A stretch of DNA of 64,000 bases from Burkholderia plantarii (GCF_001411805.1 NZ_CP007213.1:1612001-1676000), one strand, 5' to 3'. Positions 36,957 through 47,754 are shown, counted from the stretch's first letter. Numbers and translations are program-made. The notes: generated by a model not told the origin, from the letters alone.

Positions 36957-38234
36957 TCATCGCACAGCGCTTTGCTTCGGAAACCGTATCGCGATGATGA
37001 GCCCACCGCCCGCCGCGTTGGAAATATGCAGCGAACCGCCATGATGGCGAATGAGCCGACGCACGATGGCAAGGCCCAGACCGCTGTGTGCAGTGCCACC
37101 GCGTGCGGGGTCAAGTCGGACAAACGGGCGCAGTACGCGCTCGAGGTCAAGCTCGGACACGCCGGGCCCGTGGTCACGCACCACCAGTCCGTAATGCTCG
37201 TCACGCGCTACCGTGGTGATTTCCACCGGCGGCTCGCCGTAGGTCAGCGCATTTTCAACGAGGTTCGAGAGAATGCGATCGATATCGACGACGGGCAACA
37301 TGAAGTCTGGCCCAGCGCGTAGATCGAGCCTCACGAGAGTATCGGATTCCGCTCCACCGCCAGGGTGGAGTGCCTCGGTGTAATTGAGGCGGCAGTATGA
37401 GTCTACACTCGTCTGCGAGGAGTCTTCAGGGCTTTCGCGGGCGAAGTCTAGAAACTGCGTAATGACGCGCGACATGGATTCCGTGTCGCGCAGAAAGCCC
37501 GCGCGATCACCGACATCGGCTAGCAGATCCGCACGCACCTGCATGCGTGTGAGCGGAGTGCGCAGGTCGTGTGCGATGCTCGCGAGCATCACGGCGCGTT
37601 CTCGTTCGGCCTCGGCCAATTCGCGCGTCATATCGTTGAAGTCGTCTATTAGCTCACGCACCTCGCGCGGTCCGCGCCTACGCACAACGCCCGCATGATG
37701 GCCCATGCGATGCTCGCGCGCCGCGGCAGCCAAGTCGTGCACCATCCCATTGAATCGCCAGGCGAGCACGATGGCGACCAAGATGGCAAACGCCAGTACC
37801 AAGACCAGCGCGCCCGTGAAGCGGTTCAGTGGCACCTCGGCTTGCGGCAGCACTATGCCGCGCATGCTTCCTGCGGGTAGAACGCGTAGCGTGCCGTCGC
37901 TATCTATTGCTACGTGGGTGCCCGCCGGAAGCAGGTGCCGAAGCTGTTGTTCGATGGACCCAATCGTATCTTTGCGGAAGCGCTGTGCCTCGGCGGCCGG
38001 TAGTTGCTTCAGATCCACGAACGAGATACCGAGGATGCTCGCTGCGGACCGTTCGCTTTCCACGACCCGCTCATTCATGTGAGCGGCCGCCTCCACGACA
38101 CGCGAAATATGGAATGCGGCGATGCTCGCACGGGTTCGATCGATCAGCAGCAGCGACGTGATGTGAACCAGCACGAGAAGACCCACCGTAGTGATGACGA
38201 GCCGTCCGAACATCGAATCAAATGGATTCTTCAT
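36957..38234 (-). CDS. sensor histidine kinase of an RND-linked two-component system
   Basis: 425 residues. One membrane helix at about 9-30, a periplasmic loop of about 100 residues, a second helix at about 140-160, HAMP linker, then H-box SIAHDLRTPLTRM near 235, N-box LSNLVENALTYGE near 335, G1 DHGPGV and G2 HSGLGLAIV. EnvZ/AdeS type. Its start overlaps the end of the response regulator by 17 bases, implying translational coupling. The pair is divergent from the RND efflux operon and probably activates it. Confidence 0.92.
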   Translation of the reverse strand: MKNPFDSMFGRLVITTVGLLVLVHITSLLLIDRTRASIAAFHISRVVEAAAHMNERVVESERSAASILGISFVDLKQLPAAEAQRFRKDTIGSIEQQLRHLLPAGTHVAIDSDGTLRVLPAGSMRGIVLPQAEVPLNRFTGALVLVLAFAILVAIVLAWRFNGMVHDLAAAAREHRMGHHAGVVRRRGPREVRELIDDFNDMTRELAEAERERAVMLASIAHDLRTPLTRMQVRADLLADVGDRAGFLRDTESMSRVITQFLDFARESPEDSSQTSVDSYCRLNYTEALHPGGGAESDTLVRLDLRAGPDFMLPVVDIDRILSNLVENALTYGEPPVEITTVARDEHYGLVVRDHGPGVSELDLERVLRPFVRLDPARGGTAHSGLGLAIVRRLIRHHGGSLHISNAAGGGLIIAIRFPKQSAVR

Positions 38235-38967
38235 CGGCTGGGCTGTCCGGAACAAACATGTAGCCAACACCGCGCATGGTTTGCAGCCGTCTTGGATTGG
38301 ATGGGTCGTCCTCGATCAGACGACGTAGGCGCCATACCGGCACGTCGATCCCGCGCTCCGTTATTTCGACATCTGGACCGTGAAGCAACTCTAGAAGCCG
38401 AGTACGCGAAAGCGTTTCCATGGGGTGCGAGGCCAGCACCTCAAGCAGCGCGTACTCACCCCCGGTGAGCTTCACCGGTAAGCCTTCGCATAGCAGCACG
38501 CGGGCCGAGAAATCCAGTTCGAAACGTCCGAATCGGCATGGGGCGCGTCTCTGTTGAACCACGGCAGTTTGCGGCGGTCCGTGGCGGCGCAGCACCGCGT
38601 GGATGCGCGCGAGCAATTCATGGGGCATGAATGGCTTGCCGAGATAGTCGTCTGCCCCAAGCTCCAGTCCCAGCACGCGGTCTACCCCTTCGGCGTGTGC
38701 GGTCAGCATGATGACCGGAATCGTGTCGCCTCGCGCGCGCAGTCGTTTGAGTGCGACGAGACCATCCACGTTCGGCATCATGATGTCCAGAACAATGATG
38801 GACGGCCGCTCGCGCTCCAGTCGCAATGTTAGGTTCGTAGCGTCATGCAGAACGGAAAATGCGACGCCGCGCTGCTGGAAAAACTTGCGCAGTAGGTCGC
38901 GTAGTTCAGCGTCGTCATCGACGAGCAGGACCTGCAAGGAGGAGTCGGGAAGGGCAGATGTGCACAC
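38218..38967 (-). CDS. OmpR-family response regulator
   Basis: 249 residues. Receiver domain with the acidic pair in VLLVDDD near residue 16, the phospho-acceptor Asp in VLDIMMPNVDG near 60 and Lys in GADDYLGKPF near 110. The C-terminal winged helix runs from about 145 to 240 (LTGGEYALLEVLASHPMETL, then TMRGVGYMF). First gene of the two-gene regulator-kinase unit. Confidence 0.93.
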   Translation of the reverse strand: MCTSALPDSSLQVLLVDDDAELRDLLRKFFQQRGVAFSVLHDATNLTLRLERERPSIIVLDIMMPNVDGLVALKRLRARGDTIPVIMLTAHAEGVDRVLGLELGADDYLGKPFMPHELLARIHAVLRRHGPPQTAVVQQRRAPCRFGRFELDFSARVLLCEGLPVKLTGGEYALLEVLASHPMETLSRTRLLELLHGPDVEITERGIDVPVWRLRRLIEDDPSNPRRLQTMRGVGYMFVPDSPADEESI

Positions 38968-39284
38968 GTCGGGTGTTCATGATTGTGTGAGAGCAGGTTA
39001 ATGGTAGCGTGGAGTGGGCGCGACTGGCTTTCGAAAAATTAATGAGTTTTGCACCCACCTGAGATAAACAGCGCGCGCCTGCTGTTTTGCTTGCCGAAAG
39101 CACACCTTGCCTATTTCATTTTCTCGGCTCGTTACCGGATAGCTAGTTTTGGTAAGCACAAAAAAATGCGCCATCGGTAGCGTTACGCCTTGCCCATCAC
39201 CGGTTCCACTGAGTTGCTGCGGACGAGCCCGGTGCCGTCCCGTTCTCGAATCGCTCGATGCCGCGATACCCAAACAGGTCAAAG
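38968..39284. promoter_or_regulatory. 317-bp divergent control region of regulator and RND operons
   Basis: AT-richer than both flanks. A perfect inverted repeat AAACAGC, eight bases, GCTGTTT occupies 39066-39087 and is a candidate binding site. Further right, GTTACCGGATAGC and an A-run (39159-39166) lie in the likely promoter of the pump operon. Binding by the response regulator is inferred from position only. Confidence 0.4.
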
Positions 39285-40523
39285 ATGAAGATGCCAATCC
39301 TCCCAAACCACATGCGCCGTCGCACGACGTGCACGCCGTGCCGGCTGTTTGCTGTACTCGCGATACTCGGCACTGCCGGCTGCAACAGGCAAATAGGAGC
39401 GTCGCCCGGTGGCTTAGCCGCTCAAGCCGCTCAGGTAGGCGTGGTCGTGCTTACGCCACATCGCATCGTCAAAACCGTCGAGCTTTCCGGCCGCCTTTCT
39501 TCGCATGAGGTATCCGACGTTCGACCGCAGGTGGGTGGCATCGTCCTTAAGCGCCTGTTCGTGGAGGGCAGCGACGTGAAGGCGGGCCAAGTGCTCTACC
39601 AGATCGATCCAGCCACCTACCAGGCTGCTTATGATCAGGCGCGCGGCACGCTCGAAAAAGCCCGCGCCACGCTCGCCTCGGCGAAGACGAAAGCGGACCG
39701 TTATACGGAACTCGTGAAAATCAACGCTGTGAGTAAGCAGGATTACGACGATGCCGTCGCCGTCGTCCGAGAAGACGCTGCCGACGTCACGGCCGACAAG
39801 GCGTCGCTCGAATCTGCACGCGTGAACCTCGACTACACACGTGTGCGGGCACCCATTTCCGGGCGCATCGGCGCATCTAGCGTAACCGAGGGGGCGCTCG
39901 TCACCTCCGATCAGACCACTGCGCTCGCCACCATCCAGGCGTTCGACCAGATGTACCTCGACGTCACGCGCTCCAGCACTGAGTGGCTGAAGCTGCGTAA
40001 GGCCTTCGCTTCCGGTCGCTTGAAGAAGACAGGAAGCGACAGCGCAGCCGTTACGCTCGTGATGGAAGACGGCACTGAATATACTCACCTCGGCACCCTG
40101 CAGTTTTCAGGCGTGACCGTGGATGCAACTACGAGTTCGGTTACACTGCGCAGCACATTTCCGAACCCCGAACGCGAATTGCTGCCCGGCATGTTCGTGC
40201 GCGCCCGTCTGCAAGAAGGCGAGAACGATAACGAGATACTTGTGCCACAGATGGCCGTGACGCGTGCATCGGACGGCAACGCGAGTGTCTATGTGGTGGA
40301 TGCGGCAGGCAAGGCCCAGCAGGTGCAGGTGGTGGCTGACAACGCATTTCACGACCAATGGATCGTAACATCGGGTCTGCACACTGGCGACCGCGTGATC
40401 GTGAGCGGCCTGCAGAGCGTGAAAGCGGGCGCGCCGGTCAATGTGGTGGCCGAAACGCCGCAGACGCAGGCGAACACGGCACCCGCGACAGACACGGCCT
40501 CGACCGTGTTGGCGCGACGCTAG
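39285..40523 (+). CDS. RND efflux periplasmic adaptor (AcrA/MexA-like lipoprotein)
   Basis: 412 residues. Signal region ending in a lipobox (ILGTAGC, acylated Cys near residue 34), then the membrane-fusion pattern: VELSGRLSSHEVSDVRPQVG lipoyl half, an alpha-hairpin (about 115-185, YDQARGTLEKARATLASAKT), VRAPISGRIGAS, and a beta-barrel plus membrane-proximal domain. ATG 39285 is chosen; ATG 39312 would also keep the whole signal. It links the pump to the outer-membrane channel. Followed 12 bases later by the pump gene. Confidence 0.93.
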   Translation: MKMPILPNHMRRRTTCTPCRLFAVLAILGTAGCNRQIGASPGGLAAQAAQVGVVVLTPHRIVKTVELSGRLSSHEVSDVRPQVGGIVLKRLFVEGSDVKAGQVLYQIDPATYQAAYDQARGTLEKARATLASAKTKADRYTELVKINAVSKQDYDDAVAVVREDAADVTADKASLESARVNLDYTRVRAPISGRIGASSVTEGALVTSDQTTALATIQAFDQMYLDVTRSSTEWLKLRKAFASGRLKKTGSDSAAVTLVMEDGTEYTHLGTLQFSGVTVDATTSSVTLRSTFPNPERELLPGMFVRARLQEGENDNEILVPQMAVTRASDGNASVYVVDAAGKAQQVQVVADNAFHDQWIVTSGLHTGDRVIVSGLQSVKAGAPVNVVAETPQTQANTAPATDTASTVLARR

Positions 40524-40535
40524 GCGGAGAATGGC

Positions 40536-43500
40536 ATGGCAGAGTTCTTCATCAAGCGCCCCATTCTCGCGTGGGTCATGGCCATCGTCATCATGCTGGT
40601 GGGTGCGGCGGCGGTCACGAGTCTTCCCGTTGCGCAATACCCCACCATCGCGCCCCCCTCAGTGCAGGTGACGGCCACCTATCCCGGCGCCTCTGCCGAC
40701 ACCGTCGCAGCAACCGTGACTCAGGTGATCGAACAGAAGCTGAGCGGCATCGACAATGTGTTGTATATGTCGTCCACTAGCAGTTCCGCCGGGCAGACCA
40801 CCATCACGCTGACATTTAATCCCGGTACTAATCCCGACATCGCACAGGTGCAGGTGCAGAATAAAGTGACACAGGCCACGCCTACCTTGCCCGAAACTGT
40901 GCAGGAACAAGGCGTGCAGGTGGCGAAGGCGTCGACGAACTTTCTCATGATCGTCGCGCTGTCGTCGCCGGGCGGCACCTGGAATTCCGTGGATCTTGGC
41001 AACATCATCGCGACCCGGATTGAAGACCCGCTCGCGCAGTTGAACGGCGTTGGCGACGTGACGCTGTTTGGCGCGCAGCACGCCATGCGCGTCTGGCTTA
41101 ACCCGGTGAAGCTACACAGCTTCGGACTCACGACCTCGGACGTGACCACAGCTATCACTAACCAGAACGTCGAGCTTTCCGCCGGGCAGGTTGGTGGCTC
41201 GCCAGCAACCGATTCGCAGGCCATCAACGCGACCATTCGCTCGTCAAGTCTCCTTACTACCGCCGACCAGTTCGCTAACATCCTGCTGCGCGTGAACAGC
41301 GATGGTTCGCGCGTGCTACTCAGGGACGTGGCGCGCGTGGAGGTAGGCGGCGACAGCTACGACACCTCGTCGCGTCTGAACGGCAAGCCGGCATCCGCGC
41401 TCGCCATCAAGCTCGCCACCGGCGCTAACGCGTTGGACGCAGCCAAAGCCGTTCGCGCGAAGCTCGCCGAAATCCAGCCGCAATTGCCGAAGGACGTAGC
41501 GATCAGTTACCCGTACGACACCACGCCGTTCGTGCGTATCTCGATAGAAGAGGTGGTGAAGACGCTGTTCGAAGCCGTGATGCTGGTCTTTCTCGTGATG
41601 TACCTGTTCCTGCAGAACGTGCGCGCCACGCTGATTCCCACCATCGTGGTGCCCGTTGCGCTGCTCGGCACGTTCGGCGTGATGTCGATGATCGGTTTTT
41701 CGATCAACGTGCTCTCCATGTTCGCGATGGTGCTCGCCATTGGCCTGCTCGTCGACGACGCCATCGTGGTGGTGGAAAACGTCGAGCGCATTATGAGCGA
41801 GGAGAAGCTCAACCCGAAGGAGGCCACCCACAAGGCGATGGGGCAGATTACCGGCGCGCTGATCGGCGTGACCACTGTGCTCACTGCCGTCTTTATTCCG
41901 ATGGCGTTCTTCTCAGGCTCCACGGGTGCAATCTACCGGCAGTTCTCCATCACCGTCGTCTCGGCAATGCTGCTGTCGGTCATGCTCGCGCTCACGCTCA
42001 CGCCAGCGCTGTGTGCCACCCTGCTCAAGCCCACTGACGTGGAGCACCATGAAAAGCGCGGATTCTTTGGGTGGTTCAACCGGTGGTTCGCAAAGAGCAA
42101 TGCTGGCTACCGCTCCTCGCTCGCGCGCGTGGTCGCGCGGCCCGCGCGCTATATGCTCTTCTACGGCGTGATTGCTGGTGTCGCGGCACTACTTTACGTC
42201 ACATTGCCTTCTTCGTTCCTGCCTGACGAAGATCAGGGTTACTTCATCGTGTCGATTAGCGCGCCTGCGGGAACGCCGAGCTCGCATACGCTGAAGACGG
42301 TGGAAGCGTTGGAGCAGTATGTGTTGAAAGACGAGCCGGGCGTCAAGCAAGTGATCGCTATCAATGGCTTCAGCTTCAACGGGGAAGGACAAAACAACGC
42401 CATTGCGTTCGTCGGTCTCAAGGACTGGAGCCAACGGGGTGCCCGTGACAGCGCGCAGGCCATCATCGCGCGCGCCAACCAACATTTCGCCGGCAATCGA
42501 GAAGCGCGTATCTTCGTGCTGAATCCGCCCGCCATTCAGGAATTAGGTACACAAAGCGGTCTTGACTTTGAGATAGAAGACCGCGGCGGTGCGGGCCACG
42601 ACGCGCTGCTCGCGGTACGAAACCAGTTTCTCGGCATGGCATTGAAGGAGCCGACGCTCTCGATGGTGCGCCCATCCGGTCTTGAAGATACGCCGCAATT
42701 GCAGGTGGATATTGATCGAGAAAAAGCCAACGCGTTGGGGCTGTCCATCTCCGACATCAACGATACGCTGCAGACCGCGTTCGGTTCGTCTTACGTAAAC
42801 AACTACATCGACACGGGGCGCGTGCAGAAGGTCTATGTGCAGTCGGACGCACCGTATCGCATGATGCCTGACGACCTTGGGGACTGGTATGTGAAGGCAA
42901 GCAGCAGTTCGTCGGGCTCGCCCAGCTCATCGAGTTCGTCGTCTTCATCGATTTCGAGCACCACCACGAGCACGACGGGCTACGACTCCACGATGGTGCC
43001 ATTTTCGGCGTTCTCAAAAAGCCATTGGACGTTCGGGCCACCGCAGATCGAACGCTACAACCGGCAGCTCGCCATGGGCATTTCGGCCGCCACGCAACCT
43101 GGCGTGAGCACCGGCGAGGCCATGAATGCTGTCGAGCAACTCGCACACAAAATGCCGCCCGGCTTCGCTCTGGAATGGACAGGTCAGTCCTACCAGGAGA
43201 AGCAAGCCGGCTCCCAGGCCACGACGCTCTATGCGATATCTCTCGTCGTCGTGTTCCTGTGCCTTGCAGGTCTCTACGAAAGCTGGTCGATTCCGATCGC
43301 GGTGTTGCTCGTCGTGCCACTCGGTGTATTGGGAGCGCTGCTTGCCGCTCATGGGCGTGGACTTTCAAACGATATCTACTTCAAGGTTGGACTGCTGACT
43401 ACCATCGGGCTTTCCACGAAGAACGCTATTCTTATCGTCGAATTCGCGAAGGATCTGCAGGCGCAGGGGCAAAGCCTCGTGTACGCCGTGCTCGAAGCAG

Positions 43501-43751
43501 CTCACATGAGGCTTCGGCCCATTCTCATGACGTCGCTCGCGTTCGTGTTCGGCGTGCTTCCGCTCGTCATCAGCACGGGTGCAGGTGCTGGCGCGCGCCA
43601 CGCCATCGGCACGGGCGTGGCGGGAGGAATGATCGCAGCCACAGTGCTCGCCATCTTCTTCGTGCCGGTCTTCTTTGTCGTGGTGCGTAGGCTGTTCAAG
43701 GAACATGGCCACACCACGGAGTTCGCTGACACCAACGAGGGCAACGCATGA
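40536..43751 (+). CDS. RND multidrug pump, HAE-1 family (AcrB/MexB-like)
   Basis: 1071 residues, starting [20 protein letters not shown] as HAE-1 pumps do. The proton-relay helix keeps the Asp pair in [17 protein letters not shown] near 408. [13 protein letters not shown] and the [12 protein letters not shown] helix mark the second repeat. A Ser/Thr run of about 28 residues (around 788-815) interrupts the periplasmic loop where homologues read WYVRN...MVPFSAF; MVPFSAF follows directly after it. Substrates are probably lipophilic drugs or aromatics. Its stop overlaps the start of the outer-membrane gene by four bases (ATGA). Confidence 0.95.
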   Translation: MAEFFIKRPILAWVMAIVIMLVGAAAVTSLPVAQYPTIAPPSVQVTATYPGASADTVAATVTQVIEQKLSGIDNVLYMSSTSSSAGQTTITLTFNPGTNPDIAQVQVQNKVTQATPTLPETVQEQGVQVAKASTNFLMIVALSSPGGTWNSVDLGNIIATRIEDPLAQLNGVGDVTLFGAQHAMRVWLNPVKLHSFGLTTSDVTTAITNQNVELSAGQVGGSPATDSQAINATIRSSSLLTTADQFANILLRVNSDGSRVLLRDVARVEVGGDSYDTSSRLNGKPASALAIKLATGANALDAAKAVRAKLAEIQPQLPKDVAISYPYDTTPFVRISIEEVVKTLFEAVMLVFLVMYLFLQNVRATLIPTIVVPVALLGTFGVMSMIGFSINVLSMFAMVLAIGLLVDDAIVVVENVERIMSEEKLNPKEATHKAMGQITGALIGVTTVLTAVFIPMAFFSGSTGAIYRQFSITVVSAMLLSVMLALTLTPALCATLLKPTDVEHHEKRGFFGWFNRWFAKSNAGYRSSLARVVARPARYMLFYGVIAGVAALLYVTLPSSFLPDEDQGYFIVSISAPAGTPSSHTLKTVEALEQYVLKDEPGVKQVIAINGFSFNGEGQNNAIAFVGLKDWSQRGARDSAQAIIARANQHFAGNREARIFVLNPPAIQELGTQSGLDFEIEDRGGAGHDALLAVRNQFLGMALKEPTLSMVRPSGLEDTPQLQVDIDREKANALGLSISDINDTLQTAFGSSYVNNYIDTGRVQKVYVQSDAPYRMMPDDLGDWYVKASSSSSGSPSSSSSSSSSISSTTTSTTGYDSTMVPFSAFSKSHWTFGPPQIERYNRQLAMGISAATQPGVSTGEAMNAVEQLAHKMPPGFALEWTGQSYQEKQAGSQATTLYAISLVVVFLCLAGLYESWSIPIAVLLVVPLGVLGALLAAHGRGLSNDIYFKVGLLTTIGLSTKNAILIVEFAKDLQAQGQSLVYAVLEAAHMRLRPILMTSLAFVFGVLPLVISTGAGAGARHAIGTGVAGGMIAATVLAIFFVPVFFVVVRRLFKEHGHTTEFADTNEGNA

Positions 43752-45175
43752 AACGCACACTGATCGCCCTTCTTTGCGCCGGCGTGCTAGCAGGCTGCAC
43801 ACTGGACCCGACATATCATCGGCCGCCCGCGCCCGTCGACAGAACCTGGTCCACCGCGCCCGCGCCGGCGCAGCAGAAGGTCTCACCGAATACGGCTCCG
43901 GCGCCACTGGCTGCCGAGATCGGCTGGCGCGACTTCTTTAGAGACGCACGCCTGCAAAAGCTGATTGAGATCGCGCTCGCAAACAACCGCGACATGCGTA
44001 TCGCCGCGCTCAACGTAGCACAGTATGAAGCGCAGTACCGCATCGCACGTGCCAACCTCGCGCCTACCATCAGCGCATCCGGCTCGGTCACGCGCGAGCG
44101 CGCGGAAGGGGCCACGAGCGCATACAGCTCAAGCAGCGCGAGCGTGGGGCTTACGTCGTGGGAAATCGACTTCTTCGGCCGACTGCGCAGCCTGAAGCAT
44201 CAGGCGCTGGAGCAATACCTCGCCACGGACGCGGCATGCACGAGCACGCAGATCAGCCTGATCGCGACGGTTGCCACGGATTATCTCCAATTGCTTTCCG
44301 ACGAGGCGTCGTTGCAGATCACGCTGGACACCGTGGATGCCGACCACCACAGCTACGATCTCACGGTAAGCATGATGAAGATGGGTAGCGCGTCGCTTCA
44401 GGACGTGCGCCAGTCCGAGAACTCACTTGCCAGCGCGCGATCGAGCCTGGCTTCGTACACGCGTGCAGTGGCGCAGGACCGTAACAACCTAGCGGCCGAA
44501 ATTGGCGGGCCGTTGCCCGACGATATGCCGCAAGGCTACTCGCTGATGGAAAGCGACAACATATTCGCGGACATCGGCGCGGGCGTGCCGTCGGATCTGC
44601 TCACGCGCCGGCCCGACATTGTCGAAGCGGAGCACACGCTGAAGGCCGCCAACGCGAACATCGGCGCGGCGCGCGCCGCGTTCTTTCCGAAGATCGAGCT
44701 GACGGCTTCCGCAGGTACCACGAGCAGCAGTCTCTCGAATCTGTTCAAGGCGGGTACGGGAGCCTGGATGTTCGAGCCGTCCATTTCGGTGCCCATCTTC
44801 GACTTTGGCTACAACCGCGCCACGCTCGATGTAGCGAAGATCGAGAAGGACATCGACATCGCCAACTACGAAAAGACCATCCAGACGGCGTTCAAGGAAG
44901 TGTCGAATGCGCTCGCCGGACGCACGACGTACGTCACGCAGGTGGCTGCGGACCGCGACTACGTGAACTCTGCGCAGCAGTACTACGACCTCGCACAGGC
45001 ACGCTACCGTAGCGGCACCGATAGCTTCTTGACGCTGCTCGACGCGCAGCGCACGTTCTATACCGCGCAACAGCAACTGGTCACAGACACGCTTGCTAAG
45101 CAGTCGAACCTTATCACGCTGTACAAAGTGTTGGGTGGCGGATGGTCGGAGACGAGTGTGATGGCGCTGCGGTAG
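43748..45175 (+). CDS. outer-membrane efflux channel, NodT/OprM-like lipoprotein
   Basis: 475 residues. Lipoprotein signal [17 protein letters not shown] with acylated Cys17, then two TolC-type repeats. Typical are [20 protein letters not shown] near residue 58, [18 protein letters not shown] near 135, and [20 protein letters not shown] near 280. It forms the trimeric exit duct of the pump. Translationally coupled to the pump gene by an ATGA overlap; last gene of the operon. Confidence 0.94.
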   Translation: MKRTLIALLCAGVLAGCTLDPTYHRPPAPVDRTWSTAPAPAQQKVSPNTAPAPLAAEIGWRDFFRDARLQKLIEIALANNRDMRIAALNVAQYEAQYRIARANLAPTISASGSVTRERAEGATSAYSSSSASVGLTSWEIDFFGRLRSLKHQALEQYLATDAACTSTQISLIATVATDYLQLLSDEASLQITLDTVDADHHSYDLTVSMMKMGSASLQDVRQSENSLASARSSLASYTRAVAQDRNNLAAEIGGPLPDDMPQGYSLMESDNIFADIGAGVPSDLLTRRPDIVEAEHTLKAANANIGAARAAFFPKIELTASAGTTSSSLSNLFKAGTGAWMFEPSISVPIFDFGYNRATLDVAKIEKDIDIANYEKTIQTAFKEVSNALAGRTTYVTQVAADRDYVNSAQQYYDLAQARYRSGTDSFLTLLDAQRTFYTAQQQLVTDTLAKQSNLITLYKVLGGGWSETSVMALR

Positions 45176-45246
45176 CGGGAGAGGTGGCCGCGCAAATTCG
45201 GACAGTCGGGTAAGTGGAAAGCCCGGGGCCTGAGCCAGCGATAATG

Positions 45247-45274
45247 TGTAGAAGTCGCGACCCGATCTGACAGT
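45247..45274 (+). repeat. left terminal inverted repeat of the IS
   Basis: 28 bp, TGTAGAAGT at the outer end and GATCTGACAGT at the inner end. It differs from the right repeat only in the middle (CGCGACCC against TCAGACTT). Confidence 0.85.
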
Positions 45275-45299
45275 TACCCGTTCCGACGGTGCGTGACTG

Positions 45300-46346
45300 T
45301 CAGATCAGATTCAGGTGGCTCACTTTCTCCTTCCACACCTCCTTGCCCGCGATGAGCGTTTGCACAGGCGTGCGACCACGACACATCTTACCTTGATGGG
45401 TCCGCTCGCCGTTGTAGTACGCCAGCCAGGCATCGAGATCGGCCTGCAGCTCCGACAGCGTCCAGATACAGCTTGCGGCGGAACGCGACCTGATAAAACT
45501 CCTGCAGGATGGTTTTGTGGAACTGCTCGCAGATGCCATTCGTCTGCGGATGTCGCGCCTTGGTTCTGGTGTGCTCGATGTCGTTCAGCGCCAGGTACAG
45601 TTGATAATCGTGCGATTCCGGCTTGCCGCAATACTCCGTGCCTCGATCGGTCAGCATACGCATACACCCATGCCGTGCTCCTCGAAGAACGGCAGCACCC
45701 GGTCATTGAGCAGATCGGCCGCCGTGATCGGCGTCTTGGAGGTGTACAGCTTGGCCATGGCCACTTTGCTGTACGTGTCGACGAAAGTCTGCTGGTAGAT
45801 CCGGCCTACGCCCTTGATCGTGCCCACCTAGAACGTGTCTTGCGAGCCCAGATAGCCGGGATGAGCGGTTTCGATTTCGCCATGAGCCACATCGTCGTCC
45901 TGCTTTCTTTCCAGCGCGGCCACCTGGTCCTCGCTCAGCACGACGCCTTTTTCAGCGACCTGCTTCTCCAGCGCCACGAGCCTCAGCTTGAAGGACGACA
46001 ACGCGTGACGCAGCCGGATCGAACGAACCCCGGATGCAGACACGAAAATGCCGCGCCGGCGTAATTCGTTGCTGACCCGAACCTGCCCGTGGGCGGGCTG
46101 CTCCATGGCATAGGCCAGCACGGCGGTTTCCCTAGCTTCATCGACGCGATTCTTGGGATTCGGTTTGCGCCGATTGCTGCCGAACAGGGCATCGACGCCG
46201 CCCTCGGCCACGGCGTCCTGATAGCGGTAGAACGTATCGCGCGACACGCCCATCACCTTGCAGGCTTTCGAAACGTTCCCGAGCTCGGTGGCCAGATTCA
46301 GCAGACCGATCTTGTGGCGGATGACATTTTGGTTGAGACTACTCAC
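45300..46346 (-). pseudogene. IS481-family transposase, inactivated
   Basis: Starts MSSLNQNVIRHKIGLLNLAT with an HTH (SKACKVMGVSRDTFYRYQDA) and runs to GEIETAHPGYLGSQDTF, where a TAG interrupts the DDE domain just before VGTIKGVGRIYQQTFVDTYS. Downstream, MLTDRGTEYCG and NGICEQFHKTILQEFYQV are in a second frame, and LSELQADLDAWLAYYNGERT to the end in a third. One nonsense change and two frameshifts are needed to explain this. The full-length protein would be about 345 residues, the family norm. Confidence 0.88.
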
Positions 46347-46432
46347 GGGTGACTCCTTGGCGCTTGCACGCTGTTTTGATGAAGATTCGCACCTCTATCA
46401 AAACGGGTAACCCCACCTCCTGGCAAGGCCCT

Positions 46433-46460
46433 ACTGTCAGATCAAGTCTGAACTTCTACA
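46433..46460 (-). repeat. right terminal inverted repeat of the IS
   Basis: Reverse complement of the left end with mismatches confined to the central bases. It lies about 87 bases upstream of the transposase start codon. Confidence 0.85.
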
Positions 46461-46511
46461 CCTTAAGGCCGGAAATCTCCAAGTCTAGGCGCTCGGCTAG
46501 TCGGGGGGAGG

Positions 46512-47447
46512 TCAGTCATCTCTGCGAGCATCATGACGTTCTTCATCCATCTTTGCGACAGCCATTTTCAGTAGCGAACGTAGCCAGGTTAGCCCGGGGT
46601 CCGAGGTCCGATGCTTGTGCCATTGCATCGCCTGCTCCAGCGTCGGTACCGGTACTGGTACTTCGCGCAACACGATCGGCAGACTGCGCGCAGCCTCTTC
46701 GGCTAGCCGCCGATGCATAGTGGCAATCCGGCTCGTGCCGGCCAGCAGGTGAGCCGGTGACACGAAGCTGTACGTGCTTGCCTCGACGCGTCTTACGAGG
46801 CCGAGTCGCTGCATGAACCAGTCTTCGATTGTTGTCTGTGCGTCGCCTACCTGCACGACGACGTGCCCGGCAGCCATGTAGCGCTCGCTCGTCATCTCGC
46901 CTTTCGAGAGGGGGCTGTGGCTCCATACGGCACAGCAGTAAGTTTCCTCGAGCAGCAACTCGGCTGGATGCTCAGTCGAGCAATACTCCTTGGGGATGAT
47001 CAGTAGATCCGCTTCACCGCGCTCCAGTACGCGGTGCGGATAGGCGACCTGCGGATGTAAATCGAATCGGATGCCGGGTGCTTCCTTGTAAGCGAGCGCG
47101 AACAGATGCGGCATTAGTGTCGTCATCGTATAGTCCGAGACGAATAGGCGAAACAAACGATTCTCTTGCGCCGGCACGAATTCGGGCCGGGCCGCCACGG
47201 TTGCATCGACGCGCACGAGAATGTCGCGCACGGCATCTTTGAGTGCCTCGGCACGCGGCGTCGTCTCCATTTTACGGCCGACCTGTACGAGCAGTTCGTC
47301 GTGGAAGTATTCGCGCAACCGTGACAGCGCGTTGCTCATCGCTGACTGGCTCAGATGAATTTTTTCGGCCGCTCGGCTGATGCTTTGTTCGCTCAAGAGA
47401 GCGTCGAGTGCCACGAGCAAGTTGAGGTCGAGCTTGTTGAACCGCAT
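46512..47447 (-). CDS. fdeR: NodD/NahR-type LysR activator of the aromatic operon (FdeR-like)
   Basis: 311 residues. It opens MRFNKLDLNLLVALDALLSE, the signature start of the NodD/NahR/FdeR branch, with HTH residues about 20-60 (SRAAEKIHLSQSAMSNALSR) and a C-terminal effector domain. NodD and FdeR respond to plant flavonoids; FdeR of Herbaspirillum seropedicae activates the naringenin-degradation operon. The gene is divergent from a ten-gene operon of matching content, so the same role is inferred. The symbol rests on layout and branch, not an alignment. ATG 47447 is the canonical start. Confidence 0.75.
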   Translation of the reverse strand: MRFNKLDLNLLVALDALLSEQSISRAAEKIHLSQSAMSNALSRLREYFHDELLVQVGRKMETTPRAEALKDAVRDILVRVDATVAARPEFVPAQENRLFRLFVSDYTMTTLMPHLFALAYKEAPGIRFDLHPQVAYPHRVLERGEADLLIIPKEYCSTEHPAELLLEETYCCAVWSHSPLSKGEMTSERYMAAGHVVVQVGDAQTTIEDWFMQRLGLVRRVEASTYSFVSPAHLLAGTSRIATMHRRLAEEAARSLPIVLREVPVPVPTLEQAMQWHKHRTSDPGLTWLRSLLKMAVAKMDEERHDARRDD

Positions 47448-47754
47448 ACGTGCTATCTCCATTCTCCCAATCGCCGCCACATTACCGAGACCGCATGCGA
47501 TATCAGGGTTTAACCTCAAAGTATTGACGCCGTCGATATCGGCAATGGATCGAATCCATTTTTAGGCTACGTTGGCCTATCTTAACCTAGCCACATCTCG
47601 AAGCGACGTCAGCTGACGCTTCGCATCGGGAGGCCGGCGTCAGGGGCATTTTCGGATCGAACGAACCGCTTTACCTCGACCGTCTGCACCACGCTTTCCG
47701 CTATTAAAAGAGATTCCAGACGGCGCAAACGTGCCCCTAGGAAGAGGAGACAGC
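47448..47754. other. 307-bp divergent promoter region of the aromatic operon
   Basis: Contains the 48-bp element described separately. Downstream is a dyad ATGGAT-CGA-ATCCAT (47546-47560). A GGCC-flanked AT stretch leading to TATCTT (about 47579-47584) could be the -10 of the rightward operon, which as a LysR target need not have a good -35. AGGAGA precedes the first operon gene. Confidence 0.5.
47504..47551. promoter_or_regulatory. candidate LysR/nod-box-like element, copy 1
   Basis: A 48-bp element beginning CAGGGTTTAACC and ending TCGATATC-N3-AATGGAT. The same arrangement recurs at 57288-57335 with 36 of 48 identical positions and no gaps. Position between the divergent regulator and operon, the ATC-N7-GAT pattern and the conserved spacing support a regulator-binding site. 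Similarity continues weakly for another 15 bases. Confidence 0.65.

Larger units (their letters stand above)
45247..46460 (-). mobile_element. defective IS481-family insertion sequence
   Basis: 1214 bp bounded by imperfect 28-bp inverted repeats (both begin TGTAGAAGT and end GATCTGACAGT inward), enclosing a single broken transposase gene. The element sits between the RND operon and the LysR gene. I see no clear target-site duplication next to the ends. Because the transposase is interrupted at least three times, it cannot move by itself. Confidence 0.85.
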
